Source: Methylopila sp. 73B
GTDB lineage: Bacteria > Pseudomonadota > Alphaproteobacteria > Rhizobiales > Methylopilaceae
Direction: 5' to 3'
Assembly: GCF_000526315.1 (NCBI RefSeq)
Contig: NZ_JAFV01000001.1
Span: 744,001-808,000, forward strand
DNA: 64,000 nucleotides
Shown: one piece after another, positions 8,866 to 17,046 of the stretch
Position numbering within the stretch: the stretch's first letter is position 1
Layout: each line of letters starts with the position of its first letter
Made by a program: the position numbers and the translations under genes
The notes under the pieces: model-generated
What the model was told of the DNA's origin: nothing
The model's database searches: none
The model's input: only the letters and a program-made list of their open reading frames with translations

Positions 8866-9513
8866 ATGAAGCTGCCGATTCTCACCCCCGTGGACCGGGT
8901 GGACTTCATCGAGCGCTATGCGCGCGGCAAACACGTGCTCCACGTGGGCTGCGCGGACATGCCGTTCACGCAGGACCGGCTGGCGCGCGGGGAGCTGCTG
9001 CACCCGCGCCTGCACGCCTGTGCCCGCGAACTGGCGGGCGTCGACCTTTCGGAAGAGGGGATCGCGATGCTGCGCGCCGCGGGCTACGACAACCTCTACG
9101 TCGCCGACTGCGAGAAGCCGCTGTCCGCCTCGACGCCCGACCAGTACGAGGTGGTGGTCGCCGGCGAGACGCTCGAGCACGTGGCCAACGCCGGCGACTT
9201 CCTGTCGTCGCTGCGCAGCGTCTGCCGGCCGGACGGGCGTATCCTCATCACCACCCCCAACCACGCCTCGATCAAGCTCACCGCCCGACTGTTCGGCCGG
9301 AACGAGATCGTGCACCCCGAGCACGTCGCCTATTATTCGGTCTCCACGCTCAGCCGGCTGCTGTCGATGGTCGGCCTCGAGCCGATGGACTGGAGGGTGT
9401 ACTGGGCGGAGAAGTCGCCGCAGTCGCGCGTGGCGAACGCCGCCCTTCGTCGGATCTCCCGTCTCCAGTACTTCGCGGACGGGTTGTGCGTCGCGTGCCG
9501 TCCCGCAGCCTGA
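8866..9513 (+). CDS. SAM-dependent methyltransferase (class I)
   Basis: This is a 215-residue class I methyltransferase of the Methyltransf_11/23 kind. Motif I is VLHVGCADMPF (the usual Gly-rich loop with Cys-Ala in place of the common G-x-G), motif II includes the acidic ELAGVDLSEEG, and the VVVAGETLEHVAN and DGRILITTPN stretches are typical of small-molecule or glycan methyltransferases. A strong ribosome site (GGAAGAGG) precedes the ATG. As the last gene of the first block in the exopolysaccharide locus, it may methylate a sugar hydroxyl of the repeat unit or cap a chain. This role is inferred from context. Confidence 0.88.
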   Translation: MKLPILTPVDRVDFIERYARGKHVLHVGCADMPFTQDRLARGELLHPRLHACARELAGVDLSEEGIAMLRAAGYDNLYVADCEKPLSASTPDQYEVVVAGETLEHVANAGDFLSSLRSVCRPDGRILITTPNHASIKLTARLFGRNEIVHPEHVAYYSVSTLSRLLSMVGLEPMDWRVYWAEKSPQSRVANAALRRISRLQYFADGLCVACRPAA

Positions 9514-9978
9514 CGCGCTGAGTCCGTCGATATACTTCAAATATCCAAGTGGTTGCTTCGAAGCGCTTGCCGTCCGTTGGAGACGAGCAGCAGAGGGATC
9601 GGCCCTCCGCGGCTTTTTATGTCTTTCGGCGGACGGAAACGGCGGGTCGTCCCGCGGCGTGACGGTCTATGCCATTCGGGTGATGGAGCAATACTGCGTT
9701 CGAAAAATTGCTTAGATAACCGGCGGTGGTGCGGCGTCTGTGCGCTGCAATTATGACGGGTTTTTATTAACCCAGATTAATAGTAAGCGATTCACATTCG
9801 CTAATATCTAAGCTCTGAGCAATTCGACGAATACTGGACGGTAGATTTTGAAGCGGACCTGTCGATCTCAGGTTAGGAGATATGATCTGCATCTGGAGAT
9901 TTGTAGTTTAGAATAATAATCAAGTTTTGCGACTCATAAGCCGCATAATCAAATAGTCAGAACATGGGGGAAGCTGTT
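9514..9978 (+). promoter_or_regulatory. AT-rich regulatory gap before the LuxR-type regulator
   Basis: These 465 bases hold no convincing gene. The composition falls sharply from the GC-rich background, with runs such as TTTTTATTAACCCAGATTAA and AATAATAATCAAG. A short hairpin GGGTT-N6-AACCC and an inverted repeat AGCGA-N7-TCGCT (9786-9802) are visible. A GGGGGAAG ribosome site at the right end sets the start of the regulator. The stretch probably carries the promoter and operator of the export half of the exopolysaccharide locus, and perhaps the end of the upstream transcript. Confidence 0.55.
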
Positions 9979-10707
9979 ATGACGTTTGACGGATACGTAA
10001 TGGGCGATGCGATTGTCAGTGACGCGAGCATCGCTAATCGGTGGGACAGCATCGTTGTCATAGAGCTTCGCAACATCGTGCTCGAGTGCGTTGCGAGCTG
10101 CCTGCAGGCGCGGTGGCCGAGCGGCCGCATCGCGGCCTTCGCCAGCGTGATCGACTGGATGGCGTCGATCTCAGACGACGACGACGGCGACGTCCTGATC
10201 ATGCTGGGCATCGGCGGACGCCGGGCCTCCGACGACATTGTGATGAACGCGATGGCGCAGCTGCGCGAGGCGGCTCCCAGTTGCCGGATCGTCCTGATGG
10301 GCGACGAAGAGGACGCGCCCCAGATTCTGGAGGCGCTGGACCTTGGAGCGTGCGGCTACGTGCCGACCAGCGTGAGCCTCAGCGTCGCGGTCGAAGCGAT
10401 GAAGCTCGTCGCGGTCGGCGGAACCTACATCCCCGCGAGCAGCCTCACCTCCTCGCGCAAGGTGATCTGCGAGGGGGCGCAGACGAACCCGCTCGCCATG
10501 GCGGGACGCTTCACGGCGCGGCAGGCCGCGGTGGTGGACGCGCTCCGGCAGGGCAAGGCGAACAAGATCATCGCCTACGAGCTGAACATGCGGGAGAGCA
10601 CGGTGAAGGTCCACGTCCGCAACATCATGCGGAAGCTGAAGGCCAAGAACCGGACCGAGGTCGCCTTCATGACCAGCGCTCAGCACCCATCGGCCACGCC
10701 CTGCTGA
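9979..10707 (+). CDS. LuxR-type regulator with a degenerate receiver domain
   Basis: This 242-residue protein has a receiver-like N-terminal half and a LuxR/GerE helix-turn-helix at the C-terminus (FTARQAAVVDALRQGKANKI, then the recognition-helix part MRESTVKVHVRNIMRKLKAK). The receiver has lost the usual chemistry: the acidic pair is replaced (IVVIELRN), the phosphoacceptor strand reads DVLIMLGIGG with no Asp at the tip, and the Lys of the GYxxK motif is replaced (GYVPTS). It is therefore unlikely to be switched by phosphorylation and may bind a ligand, as VpsT/CsgD-type biofilm regulators do. The ATG at 9979 is chosen over one at 9964 because GGGGGAAG sits five bases upstream of it. It lies directly ahead of the polymer export genes and probably controls them. 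Confidence 0.88.
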   Translation: MTFDGYVMGDAIVSDASIANRWDSIVVIELRNIVLECVASCLQARWPSGRIAAFASVIDWMASISDDDDGDVLIMLGIGGRRASDDIVMNAMAQLREAAPSCRIVLMGDEEDAPQILEALDLGACGYVPTSVSLSVAVEAMKLVAVGGTYIPASSLTSSRKVICEGAQTNPLAMAGRFTARQAAVVDALRQGKANKIIAYELNMRESTVKVHVRNIMRKLKAKNRTEVAFMTSAQHPSATPC

Positions 10708-10737
10708 CCGCAGAACGACCGGGAGGGGGAGTAGGTC

Positions 10738-12879
10738 ATGATCGTCGCGGAACAGGCTGCGAGCGAACCCCGCTCGTCGCTGCCCGACGTGGCGCGCCGA
10801 CGGCGCGTCGCGCTCCTTCTCCCGGTCGTCCTCGGCCTCGCCTGCGCGGTCGGGGCCTACGCCACGCTGCCAGCGCGATACGTCGCGGAAGCGGTGGTGG
10901 CGCTCGACGCCCGCAAGGTCCAGGTCCTGACCGTCGATGCGGTGGTGTCGCGCCTGCCTCAGGAAAATGCGGTGCTCCGCACCGAGCTCGACCTGATCGC
11001 CTCGCGGTCGATGGCGACCGAGGTGGCGAAGCGTCTTAATCTCAAGTCGGTCCCGGTCTCGCCGTCCGCGCCGAACTGGTGGGACCGGCTGTTCGGCGGC
11101 GCGCCGGAGCCCTTCGCGACGGAGCCGGCGTCCGACCCGGCCGTCGACCGGCTGATGCAGGGACTCCGCGTCAACAACGACAGCCGGTCCTTCACGATCT
11201 TCATTTCGATGCAGTCGCCCGACCCGGCTTTCGCGGCCCGGGCGGCGAACGCCTACGCCGACGCCTATCTCGAGCACCAGATCGCGGTGCAGACGGCGGC
11301 GACGCGGCGGGCGAGCGCCTGGCTCGGCGAAAAGCTCGACGATCTGCGCGAGCGCCTGAGGGAGTCCGAGACCGCGGCGCAGGCCTTCCGACGGACCAAA
11401 CGGCTCGAAGAGACCAACGGCCTCACCGTGGACGGGCAAAAGCTGGCGGCGCTGAGCGCGGAGCTCGCCGCGGCCCGTTCGCAGCGGGCCGGCGCCGAAG
11501 CGCGGCTCGAGGCGGTCCGCCTTGTCGTGCGCGACAGCCCGGACGCTATCGCGTTCAGCGAGGCGCTGGGCTCCGCCACGGTGCAGTCCCTCAGGACCCG
11601 GGAGACCGAGCTCGTCCGGCAGGTGGCGGACATCGAACAGAGCGGCGCGCTGAAGAGCGGGGAGCTTCCGGCGCGCCGCAGGCAGCTCGTGTCCGTGCGC
11701 GCCGAGATCGACGCCGAGATCGGGCGCGTGGTGGCGAGCCTCGCGAACGAGGTCGAGGTCGCGCGCGGCAAGGAGCGCGCGCTGGCGAGCGAGGTGGCCG
11801 CGCTCGAGCGCGTGGCGGGCGAGATCGGGCAGAACCGCGTCGTCTTGGGCCAGCTGGAACGCGAAGCCGCCGCCAACCGCTCGATCTACGAGAGCTTCCT
11901 CAACCGCTACAAGCAGACCATCGAGCAGGAGGGCCTGGCGACCTCCGACGCCAGCCTGCTGTCGCGCGCGCAGCCGCCGCAGGTCCCCACCACTCCGAAG
12001 CTGCTGCCGCTGCTGGCGCTCGGCCTCGTGACCGGCTGCGCGGCCGGCGTCGGCTGCGCGCTGCTGCGGGAGCGGCTCGACGGCGCGGTGCGCTCGACGG
12101 AGGAGCTCGAACGCTTGGTCGGCGCGCCGCTGCTCGGGGCGTTGCCCCGGCGCGGGGCCGGCGGCCGGCCCCGCGCCGCGGCGATCGCGCGGATCGGCGC
12201 GGCGCTGGGGCTCGATCAGCCGCAGGCCAACCGCAAGGTGGTGCTCGCGACGTCGTCCGACGACGACGCTGACGAGCGGACGGCATTCTGCGTCGCGCTC
12301 GCCCGCAGCCTCGCCGGCGAGGGCCTGTCGGTGGCTGTTGTCGACGCGGAGCCCGGCGGCCAGGCCGTCGAGCGCGCGTTCGCCATCCGCGAGGGGTCGA
12401 GCGAACCGCCGGTCCATGGGCCGGCGCAGGACGTCTCAGGCGTCCGGCTGTCCGCGGACGCGCGCAGCGCGGCGCGTTTCGGGGCGTTGGACGAGGTCCG
12501 CGTCCGCGGACAGGCTTCGGCGCTCGACCTTGCGGGCCGCATCCGCGTTCTGCGAGAGCGGTTCGACGTGGTTCTCATCGACGCGCCTTCGCTGGCTCAG
12601 GCGCGCGCGGCGCTGCAGGTCGGCGCCCTCGCCGACGCCGTCATCCTGGTCGAGACGGTGGGCGTGAGCTCCCGCGAGGCGCTGTCCGACGCCGTTCGCC
12701 TGTTCGCGCTCCGCGGCGTCCGCATTGCCGGCTGCGTCGCGCTTGGCGCAAAGGCGGGGGCCGCGGCGCGCCAAGCGCCGGTCGTCGCCCCGCCGCGGCC
12801 CGCCGCGGCGCCGGAGAGCGTGGACTTCGGCTCGGCGGCGTCTGCGGCGCCGCGCATGCTCAAGACCACAGGAGCTTGA
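10738..12879 (+). CDS. Polysaccharide co-polymerase, Wzz/ExoP-like, with inactive BY-kinase-type domain
   Basis: This 713-residue inner-membrane protein has a Wzz domain between two membrane helices (about residues 24-44 and 420-445). The periplasmic part is long and coiled-coil-rich. ExoP/GumC/Wzc proteins of this kind set chain length and pass polymer to the export channel. The cytoplasmic C-terminus resembles a bacterial tyrosine kinase, but the Walker A loop is destroyed: the expected GxGK[ST] is replaced by ATSSDDDADERTA (about residues 503-515). The Asp-containing strands AVVDAEP and DVVLIDAP remain, and no Tyr-rich tail is seen at the C-terminus. It is followed by the export protein with only two bases between stop and ATG. 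Confidence 0.9.
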   Translation: MIVAEQAASEPRSSLPDVARRRRVALLLPVVLGLACAVGAYATLPARYVAEAVVALDARKVQVLTVDAVVSRLPQENAVLRTELDLIASRSMATEVAKRLNLKSVPVSPSAPNWWDRLFGGAPEPFATEPASDPAVDRLMQGLRVNNDSRSFTIFISMQSPDPAFAARAANAYADAYLEHQIAVQTAATRRASAWLGEKLDDLRERLRESETAAQAFRRTKRLEETNGLTVDGQKLAALSAELAAARSQRAGAEARLEAVRLVVRDSPDAIAFSEALGSATVQSLRTRETELVRQVADIEQSGALKSGELPARRRQLVSVRAEIDAEIGRVVASLANEVEVARGKERALASEVAALERVAGEIGQNRVVLGQLEREAAANRSIYESFLNRYKQTIEQEGLATSDASLLSRAQPPQVPTTPKLLPLLALGLVTGCAAGVGCALLRERLDGAVRSTEELERLVGAPLLGALPRRGAGGRPRAAAIARIGAALGLDQPQANRKVVLATSSDDDADERTAFCVALARSLAGEGLSVAVVDAEPGGQAVERAFAIREGSSEPPVHGPAQDVSGVRLSADARSAARFGALDEVRVRGQASALDLAGRIRVLRERFDVVLIDAPSLAQARAALQVGALADAVILVETVGVSSREALSDAVRLFALRGVRIAGCVALGAKAGAAARQAPVVAPPRPAAAPESVDFGSAASAAPRMLKTTGA

Positions 12880-12881
12880 TC

Positions 12882-14159
12882 ATGGGCATCCGTCGTATGG
12901 CCTCAAGAGGCTCGCTGGCCCTGACCGCCGCGGTCGCGACGATCGCGCTTTTTCAGCCGGCCGAAGTCGGCGCCGCTGATCGACCCGCAGAGTACCGGCT
13001 CGGCGCCGGCGATCTGCTGCAGATCACCGTGGTGGGCGAGACTGAGCTGACGGGGAAGTTCAGGGTGGGGCCGGACGGCGCGATCAGCTACCCGCTGGTC
13101 GGCAGCCTCGCCGCCGCCGATCGCAGCGTCGCCGATCTCGCGCAGGACCTCGGCGCCCGTCTAGCCGAACGTGCGCCGACCCGCAGCCCGCCGCTGGTCG
13201 AGGTCGCCGAATACGCGCCGGTGTTCGCCTCAGGCGAGCTCGAGCGGCCGGGGCAATATGCGTTTCGCCCGGGGATGGTGGCGCTCGAACTGGTGGCGGT
13301 CGCCGGCGGTCTGCGGAGGCCGCGGCTCGCGACGGATTCGCTGATGCTGCAGGTGATCGCGGCGGAGCAGGAGGTCGCCGACCAGCGGCTCGCCCGCGTC
13401 GCCGCGCGGGTCCACCGCGCCCGGATCGCGGCGGAGATCGCCCGGGCGCCGTTCGCCCCGGACGGCGCGGCGCTCGGCGATTCCTTCGTGCCGGCGGCCG
13501 ACACGACGGCGATCATCGACAACGAGAAGGCGCTGTTCGAGGTGCGGAAGACCGTGCTGGCCGGCCAACAGGCGGCGCTTCGCAGCCAGGGCGTGAACTA
13601 CGATCAGGAGATCGCCGCGCTGAGGCGCAGCATCGCGCTCCACGAAGACGAGATCGACCTGCTCCAGCAGGAGGTGAACACCGCCCAGGGGCTCGTGGAG
13701 AAGGGGCTCGCGCCGCTGCCGCGGTTGCTCGCGTCCAAGCGGCAGCTGTCGGCCACCCGGCGGGACGCGCTCGACCTCGATTCCTATCTGGCCCGCGCCC
13801 GACAGAACAAGCTGCAGATCGAGCAGAAGATCCAGGAGTTGAGCGATCAGCAGGCGAAGGACAACGCCGGCGCGCTGCTCGACCTCGACCTTAATCTCGC
13901 GCGCATCGAGCGGAAGCTTCGCGCCGCGACGGCGGCGCTCACCGAGACCGGCGGACGTCTCGCCTCCGGCCCGGCGCAGATCCCGACGCCGTCCTTCCGC
14001 ATCGCCCGCGTCGTCGGCGACGCCTATGTCGACCTGCCGGCCAACGAGTTCACGCGTCTCGAGCCTCGCGACATCCTGCGCGTCGACCGTCTGGAGCCTA
14101 CGCCAGCGCCTGCGCGCGAGAGTCGTGCGACATCTGCCGGCGCCATAGCGGGTAGATAG
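12882..14159 (+). CDS. Polysaccharide export protein, ExoF/Wza-like
   Basis: This 425-residue protein has a signal peptide (SLALTAAVATIALFQPAEVGAA). A polysaccharide-export domain follows, opening with YRLGAGDLLQITVVGETEL and FRVGPDGAISYPLVG, then an SLBB-like segment (VFASGELERPGQYAFRPGM). About 200 residues of heptad-rich coiled coil with QQEVNTAQGLVEKGLAPLPR are close in layout to ExoF of Sinorhizobium. It should form the periplasmic or outer-membrane export route with the co-polymerase encoded upstream. The ATG at 12882 sits seven bases after AGGAG; a TTG at 12876 is too close to that site. Its last 62 bases overlap the 3' end of the convergent fcl gene. Confidence 0.9.
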   Translation: MGIRRMASRGSLALTAAVATIALFQPAEVGAADRPAEYRLGAGDLLQITVVGETELTGKFRVGPDGAISYPLVGSLAAADRSVADLAQDLGARLAERAPTRSPPLVEVAEYAPVFASGELERPGQYAFRPGMVALELVAVAGGLRRPRLATDSLMLQVIAAEQEVADQRLARVAARVHRARIAAEIARAPFAPDGAALGDSFVPAADTTAIIDNEKALFEVRKTVLAGQQAALRSQGVNYDQEIAALRRSIALHEDEIDLLQQEVNTAQGLVEKGLAPLPRLLASKRQLSATRRDALDLDSYLARARQNKLQIEQKIQELSDQQAKDNAGALLDLDLNLARIERKLRAATAALTETGGRLASGPAQIPTPSFRIARVVGDAYVDLPANEFTRLEPRDILRVDRLEPTPAPARESRATSAGAIAGR

Positions 14160-15087
14160 CGGCGATCCCATCCGCCAGGGTGACGCGCGGTCGCCAGCCG
14201 AGCGCGCGGATGCGGTCGGCCGCGAGCAGCTTTCGGGGCGCGCCGTCGGGCTTCGCGCGGTCGAAGACGAATTCGCCGCAGTAGCCCACGACGTCGGCGA
14301 TCGTCTCCGCCAGCTGGCGGATGCTGACCTCCTCGCCGGAGCCGATGTTGATGTGCACGGCCTCGTCATACCGCCGGAGCACGAGGACGCAGGCCTCGGC
14401 GAGATCGTCGACGTGCAGGAACTCCCGCAATGGCGCGCCCGATCCCCAGATCGTGACGGCCGCGTCGCCGGCCTCCTTCGCGGCGTGGATCCGCCGCATG
14501 AGCGCCGGCAGCACGTGCGAGCTCGCAGGATCGAAGTTGTCGCCGGGTCCGTAGAGGTTCGTCGGCATCGCGGTGACGAAGCGCCGGCCATGCTCGACGT
14601 TGAGGCTGCGGGCGAGCATGAGCGCGGCGATCTTGGCGATCGCGTAGGCCTCGTTGGTGGGCTCGAGCGGACCGGTGAGCAACTGGTCCTCGCGCACCGG
14701 CTGCTCGGCCAACCGCGGGTAAATGCAGCTCGACCCCAGGAACAGCAGCTTCTCGACGTCGGCCGCGGCCGACGCGGCGATCAGGTTCGCGCCGATCATG
14801 AGGTTGTCGTAGAGAAACTCGTAGGGCTCGCGGGCGTTCGCGGCGATCCCGCCGACGCGTGCCGCGGCGACGATGACGCCGTCGGGCCGGCAGCGGGCCA
14901 TCCAGCGTTCCACGTCCGTCTGACGTCGAAGGTCCAGCTCGGCGCGGTCGACCGTCAGCAGCTCGCAGTCTTCACGGGCGAGCCGGCGCATCAGCGCCGA
15001 GCCGACCATGCCGCGATGGCCGGCGACGAAGATCCGTTTGCCCGGGAGTTCGAACGAGCGGGGCGGGGAGGACAGCGCGTCAGCCAT
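14098..15087 (-). CDS. fcl: GDP-L-fucose synthase
   Basis: This enzyme performs the epimerase-reductase step that turns GDP-4-keto-6-deoxy-D-mannose into GDP-L-fucose with NADPH. The 329-residue protein has the Rossmann loop [11 protein letters not shown], the SSCIYP strand, the catalytic YAIAK motif and the family-specific [10 protein letters not shown] block. It starts eight bases inside the end of gmd, so the two are coupled. Together they supply GDP-L-fucose for the convergent exopolysaccharide genes. The 3' end runs 62 bases into the opposing export gene, an unusual tail-to-tail overlap. Confidence 0.95.
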   Translation of the reverse strand: MADALSSPPRSFELPGKRIFVAGHRGMVGSALMRRLAREDCELLTVDRAELDLRRQTDVERWMARCRPDGVIVAAARVGGIAANAREPYEFLYDNLMIGANLIAASAAADVEKLLFLGSSCIYPRLAEQPVREDQLLTGPLEPTNEAYAIAKIAALMLARSLNVEHGRRFVTAMPTNLYGPGDNFDPASSHVLPALMRRIHAAKEAGDAAVTIWGSGAPLREFLHVDDLAEACVLVLRRYDEAVHINIGSGEEVSIRQLAETIADVVGYCGEFVFDRAKPDGAPRKLLAADRIRALGWRPRVTLADGIAAIYPLWRRQMSHDSRAQALA

Positions 15088-16150
15088 AGCGGTCGTTTCG
15101 CCTCGCTTCGGTCAGGACCGCCTCGAGGTCGGAGCTGACCATCTCGCCGACGAGGGAGGAAAAGTTCGTCGTGGGCTTCCAGCCGAGCTTCAGTCGGGCC
15201 TTGGTCGGGTCGCCGAGCAGGATGTCCACTTCGGTCGGGCGGAAGTAGCGTGGGTCGATCGCGATCAGCCGCTCGCCCGTGCGGGCGTCGTGGCCCTGCT
15301 CCTCCAGCCCCGAGCCGCTCCACGCGATCTCGCGGTCGACGTAGCCGAACGCCGCCTCGACGAACTCCCGCACGGTGTGGGTCTCGCCGGTCGCGAGCAC
15401 GTAGTCCTCGGGCTCGTCCTGCTGCAGGATCCGCCACATGCCCTCGACGTAGTCCCGCGCGTGGCCCCAGTCGCGCTTGGCGTCGAGGTTGCCGAGATAG
15501 ACCATCGGCTGGAGGCCCTGCTCGATCGCCGCGACGGCCCGCGTGATCTTCCGGGTGACGAAGGTCTCGCCGCGGATCGGGCTCTCGTGATTGAACAGGA
15601 TGCCGTTGGAGGCGTGGACGCCGTAGGCCTCGCGGTAATTCACCGTAATCCAGTAGGCGTAGAGCTTCGCCGCGGCGTAGGGGCTGCGCGGCGCAAACGG
15701 CGTCCTCTCGTCCTGCGGCACGCTGGCGGCCTGGCCGAACAGCTCGGAGGTGGAGGCCTGGTAGAACCGGCAGGACTTGGTCAGCCCCAGGATTCGCAGC
15801 GCTTCGAGCACGCGGAGCGTGCCGAGCCCGTCCACGTTCGCGGTGTACTCCGGCGTTTCGAAGCTGACCTGGACGTGGCTCTGCGCGGCCAGGTTGTAAA
15901 TCTCGTCGGGCTGGACCTCCTGGACGATGCGGATGAGGTTCGTCGCGTCCGTCATGTCGCCGTGGTGCAGCGTGAAGCGGACGTCGTCCTCGTGCCGGTC
16001 CTGGTAGAGATGGTCGATCCGTCCGGTGTTGAAGGACGACGACCGGCGCTTCAGACCGTGGACGAGGTAGCCCTTGGCGAGCAGCAGCTCCGCGAGATAG
16101 GCGCCGTCCTGTCCGGTCGCGCCAAGGATCAAGGCCGTCTTTCGCGCCAT
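15080..16150 (-). CDS. gmd: GDP-mannose 4,6-dehydratase
   Basis: Gmd converts GDP-D-mannose to GDP-4-keto-6-deoxy-D-mannose, the first step to GDP-L-fucose. The protein is 356 residues long from the ATG at 16150. It shows [14 protein letters not shown] (NADP loop), the GDMTDA segment, STSELFG, and the catalytic YAAAK (Tyr158, Lys162). The nearest upstream in-frame ATG (16183) would add only 11 unconserved residues, and still longer extensions are low-complexity, so the MARKTAL start is preferred. It is the first gene of a two-gene operon with fcl. GDP-mannose synthesis genes are not in the window. Confidence 0.95.
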   Translation of the reverse strand: MARKTALILGATGQDGAYLAELLLAKGYLVHGLKRRSSSFNTGRIDHLYQDRHEDDVRFTLHHGDMTDATNLIRIVQEVQPDEIYNLAAQSHVQVSFETPEYTANVDGLGTLRVLEALRILGLTKSCRFYQASTSELFGQAASVPQDERTPFAPRSPYAAAKLYAYWITVNYREAYGVHASNGILFNHESPIRGETFVTRKITRAVAAIEQGLQPMVYLGNLDAKRDWGHARDYVEGMWRILQQDEPEDYVLATGETHTVREFVEAAFGYVDREIAWSGSGLEEQGHDARTGERLIAIDPRYFRPTEVDILLGDPTKARLKLGWKPTTNFSSLVGEMVSSDLEAVLTEARRNDRYG

Positions 16151-16476
16151 GGATGAGGTCCCGTCCGTCGCCGCCGCACGCATGAGATCGCCTATCTTTC
16201 GAGGCGGTCCGCGACAGTGCCGGCAAGCCGGGAAGGGGCGAAAGCCGCCCATCCGAGACCTCGGGCGCGCCCGACATCCGCCGATTGCGCCCCGCGCCGC
16301 GGGCGCGGTTCGGCGAAGGCGCCCGAAAGCCTTTGGCAGGGTGCGAAAGAGGTAAGGTGGGGGCGAAAGGCCGGTCGGACGGAGAGAGCGGCCGGGCCAA
16401 AACGTGAGCGGCTTGGCCGGCGTGGACACGGGCGACGCGCCGGCCGGAGATTATCCCTGGCCACGCGAGAACGGAA
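16151..16476. other. Gap between gmd and tRNA-Arg with no convincing gene
   Basis: This 326-base stretch lies upstream of gmd and downstream of the tRNA on the same strand. The open frames in it are Arg/Pro-rich and have no ribosome site, so I read none as a gene. It should contain the gmd promoter. I see no clear terminator hairpin with a T-run after the tRNA. Confidence 0.4.
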
Positions 16477-16553
16477 TGGCGACCCCGGGTGGATTCGAAC
16501 CACCGACCATCAGCTTAGAAGGCTGGTGCTCTATCCGGCTGAGCTACGGGGCC
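16477..16553 (-). tRNA. tRNA-Arg (anticodon TCT)
   Basis: Read on the minus strand, the 77 bases fold as a cloverleaf: acceptor GGCCCCG pairs with CGGGGTC (one G-T wobble), D arm GCTC/GAGC, anticodon stem CCAGC/GCTGA (one C-A mismatch at its outer pair), loop CTTCTAA with anticodon TCT, and T arm GGTGG-TTCGAAT-CCACC. The discriminator is G and the CCA end is encoded. It reads the rare AGA/AGG codons in this GC-rich genome. Confidence 0.97.
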
Positions 16554-16668
16554 GTGCGACGTTCTCGCGCTCGACGGCCTGTCCAGACCAAGCCATCGGC
16601 CGTCCGGCATTCATAGCGGCGTGGATGCCGTCGTCAACGACGGCGACGCGGGCGGGTTCCCGCGGCCC

Positions 16669-16962
16669 TCAGCCGACGCCGTCGTCGTTGGCGCTCGAGA
16701 GCTGGTCGACCGGGATCGACCGATCGTCGCCGCCGAAGCCGCCGTGCGTCTGGACGTAGTCCCGCAGCGCCGCGTTGATGCGGTCCTGCCAGCCGGCGCC
16801 GTCGTCCTGGAAATAGAGCAGCACGTCCTGGTCCAGCCGGAGCGTGACCTGTTCGCGGGCGCCGGGGATGGCGGCGGGTTTCGGCGCCGGCGGGGCCGTG
16901 GGCGTCTTCGGCTTGAACGCCGCCTCGGCGGCGTCGCGGGGGTCGGTCGGTCGGCGGGCCAT
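16669..16962 (-). CDS. BrnA-like antitoxin family protein without an adjacent BrnT
   Basis: This 97-residue protein has a Pro/Ala-rich N-terminus and a C-terminal half matching the BrnA antitoxin DNA-binding fold: QVTLRLDQDVLLYFQDDG followed by GWQDRINAALRDYV, a ribbon-helix-helix-like arrangement. BrnA normally pairs with the RNase toxin BrnT and represses the pair. No BrnT-sized frame lies on either side, so this is an orphan regulator or a remnant. It sits just downstream of tRNA-Arg on the same strand. Confidence 0.82.
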   Translation of the reverse strand: MARRPTDPRDAAEAAFKPKTPTAPPAPKPAAIPGAREQVTLRLDQDVLLYFQDDGAGWQDRINAALRDYVQTHGGFGGDDRSIPVDQLSSANDDGVG

Positions 16963-17046
16963 GGCGGTCTCCTCGGAGGGCGGAATCGCGCCTTGAACGG
17001 CGCCTCTCCCTCCTATGTGGCCGTCTTCGGCGGCGATTGCGAGCGC

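Noticed and set aside
10171-12417. A 748-codon minus-strand frame opposite the co-polymerase gene
   Set aside because: It is antisense to a protein with recognisable Wzz and kinase-like parts, and no family features are present.
16404-16616. A 70-codon plus-strand frame containing MATPGGFEPPTISLEGWC
   Set aside because: It is the antisense of tRNA-Arg; this peptide is a well-known false call produced by reading across tRNA genes.
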